From positions 1 through 6,494 of the forward strand of contig JALZWD010000331.1 in assembly GCA_023300365.1 (NCBI GenBank): a stretch of DNA of 6,494 nucleotides. The letters are read 5' to 3'. Positions 6,101-6,494 of this stretch are shown here, piece by piece. The notes under the pieces are model-generated. The model searched no databases. It had not been told where the DNA came from and saw only the letters and a list, made by a program, of their open reading frames with translations. The first letter of the stretch is position 1; every line of letters starts with the position of its first letter. A program made the position numbers and the translations under genes. The stretch comes from Flavimaricola sp. (GTDB lineage: Bacteria; Pseudomonadota; Alphaproteobacteria; Rhodobacterales; Rhodobacteraceae).

Positions 6101-6494
6101 CCGTGATTGCAGGCAACACCGAAGTGAGCCAAGCCGCCTGTAACGCACTTTATGGTGCGCTGGGCGTTATCGCAGGGTCACAAGCCACGATGAATAATTT
6201 CGTCTGGGGGAATGAGCGTTTCCAGAACTATGAAACCATTGCTGGCGGCACGGGTGCTGGCCCAAATTTCAATGGGTGCGACGCCGTGCAAAGCCATATG
6301 ACCAACACGCGCATGACTGATCCTGAAATTCTGGAAAAACGGTTCCCTGTTCGCCTTGATCGGTTTGAAGTGCGCGATGGGTCCGGTGGTGATGGCGTCT
6401 TTGTCGGCGGGAACGGCGCGCGCCGTGTGATGACGTTCTTGGAGCCTGTTACGGTGACGACGTTATGTTCGCACCGGATCGTCCCGCCTTTCGG
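3115..6494 (+). CDS. 5-oxoprolinase (ATP-hydrolysing), fused HyuA-HyuB type, 3' end cut by window
   Basis: 5-oxoprolinase (EC 3.5.2.9) converts 5-oxo-L-proline, ATP and water to L-glutamate, ADP and phosphate in the cytosol, salvaging pyroglutamate from glutathione turnover or cyclised glutamine. The frame is open without a stop from 3115 to the window end (1126 complete codons); family members have about 1200-1290 residues, so roughly the last tenth is missing. The N-terminal hydantoinase A part opens with the ATP-fold motif VDRGGTFTDIVA (6-17) and has MGTTVATNALLERKG (67-81). The main hydantoinase A domain shows SGPAGGVVG (256-264), GFDMGGTSTDV (279-289), HTVAAGGGSI (317-326), VGPESAGANPGPA (336-348) and CFGGAGGQHA (449-458). 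The hydantoinase B part starts near DPVVLEVMSN (674-683), with PHVPVHLGSM (727-736), NSPYNGGTHLPDV (760-772), RGHHADIGG (790-798) and, near the edge, AGGTGAGPNFNG. Fusion of both parts in one chain favours 5-oxoprolinase over two-subunit N-methylhydantoinase or acetone/acetophenone carboxylase relatives; substrate specificity is still inferred. Codon use changes near 4600. Confidence 0.9.
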   Translation, partial: MWQFWVDRGGTFTDIVARDPKGALTTHKLLSENPESYADAAVHGIRGVLNLAPNDPLPPHTIHSVKMGTTVATNALLERKGEATLLLMTQGLRDLLRIGYQNRPRLFDLHIQLPELLYQEAQEVTERVSATGEIITPLDLNAARITLQKAYDAGMRSTAIALMHGFRFPDHELALGQLAAEIGFTQISLSHQASPLIKLVSRGDTTVVDAYLSPILRRYVAQVRDALDGCDNLMFMQSNGGLTDAQLFQGKDAILSGPAGGVVGMVKTAEPLGFDRLIGFDMGGTSTDVCHYAGAYERSFETEVAGVRMRAPMMSIHTVAAGGGSILTFRDGRLQVGPESAGANPGPASYRRGGPLTVTDCNVLLGKLQPDQFPAVFGPNGDEALDDTIVREKFEALASEIATLTGDAPMTPEALAQGFLRIAVENMANAIKKISVQRGYDVTKYTMNCFGGAGGQHACLIADTLGMQSIFIHPFAGVLSAFGMGLAELRDMREVQFDAPLSDVSKAEATLSEMGSAAREAVLAQGAKDVRCELWAYLRYSGTQQDLKVAFGTAGAMKAAFEAAHLARFGFSSPEADILFEMLSVEAIGEGASLPDLGVKPAQTPSPIAVHDRPFYERASLGFGDKVSGPAIILEPTGTNVIEPNWTAEVDALGNLILTSDARQKTRGAGTDVDPVVLEVMSNLFMSVADQMGATLANTSQSVNIKERFDFSCAIFDGAGDLVANAPHVPVHLGSMSDSIKTVMKGWPDVVEGDAFMLNSPYNGGTHLPDVTVVTPVFIGGKPRFWLGSRGHHADIGGRTPGSAPPDSQHIDEEGVLIDNVQLVAKGRFLEEDTRATLASGRYPCRNIDQNVADLKAQVAANATGMAELKQICSSYGVDVVAAYMGHVQDNAEESVRRVIDRLSGGSFTYPMDTGQSIEVSVSVDKVSRTATVDFTGTSAQHTGNYNAPYAVCRAVVLYVFRTLVGSAIPLNEGCLKPLSIVAPTGSMLNPTYPAAVIAGNTEVSQAACNALYGALGVIAGSQATMNNFVWGNERFQNYETIAGGTGAGPNFNGCDAVQSHMTNTRMTDPEILEKRFPVRLDRFEVRDGSGGDGVFVGGNGARRVMTFLEPVTVTTLCSHRIVPPF

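Noticed and set aside
1..6494. CRISPR array, tRNA or rRNA genes, riboswitch, or a defence or cargo system
   Set aside because: I saw no spaced direct repeats, tRNA-like cloverleaf, rRNA stretch or recognised aptamer, and all substantial coding sequence is explained by the listed genes.

Overview
This 6.5 kb window looks like accessory-flavoured alphaproteobacterial DNA. The protein styles and the GC-rich, C-ending codon use in part of the window suggest a marine Rhodobacteraceae (Roseobacter-type) chromosome or plasmid. That assignment is inference from gene families and composition; there is no rRNA or other taxonomic marker here. The density of insertion sequences (two complete-looking elements in about 3.1 kb) fits the IS-rich genomes known from that group.

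Layout from left to right. Positions 1-66 are a short flank that cannot be assigned. Positions 67/69-1297 are a complete IS3-family element on the minus strand, with 31-bp imperfect terminal inverted repeats (27/31 matches), an orfA and an orfB. A textbook programmed -1 frameshift signal lies between them: an A6G slippery heptamer, a 5-nt spacer and a 10-bp stem. Positions 1356-1898 are a small plus-strand gene for an unrecognised exported protein of 180 aa with a clear signal peptide, probably starting at TTG. Positions 1899-1997 hold two small inverted repeats and a possible rightward promoter. Positions 1998-3084 are a complete-looking IS30-family element on the plus strand, with 16-bp near-perfect inverted repeats and a 333-aa DDE transposase. 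From 3115 to the right edge runs a large plus-strand gene, open at the window end (1126 codons visible), for a fused HyuA-HyuB protein. It is best called ATP-dependent 5-oxoprolinase.

How the parts relate. The only metabolic gene is the 5-oxoprolinase, which would return 5-oxoproline (pyroglutamate) to glutamate in the cytosol. The IS30 element ends about 27-30 bp before its start codon, just upstream of its ribosome binding site. The native promoter has therefore probably been separated from the gene, and expression may now depend on read-through from the element or from DNA further left. The IS3 element likewise ends about 58 bp upstream of the exported-protein gene. No cargo, defence or CRISPR system is present, and I see no convincing evidence of a wholly new system. 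The observations most worth checking are the frameshift cassette, the IS30 insertion directly upstream of the oxoprolinase, the abrupt change in codon use inside the oxoprolinase gene, and the unidentified exported protein.
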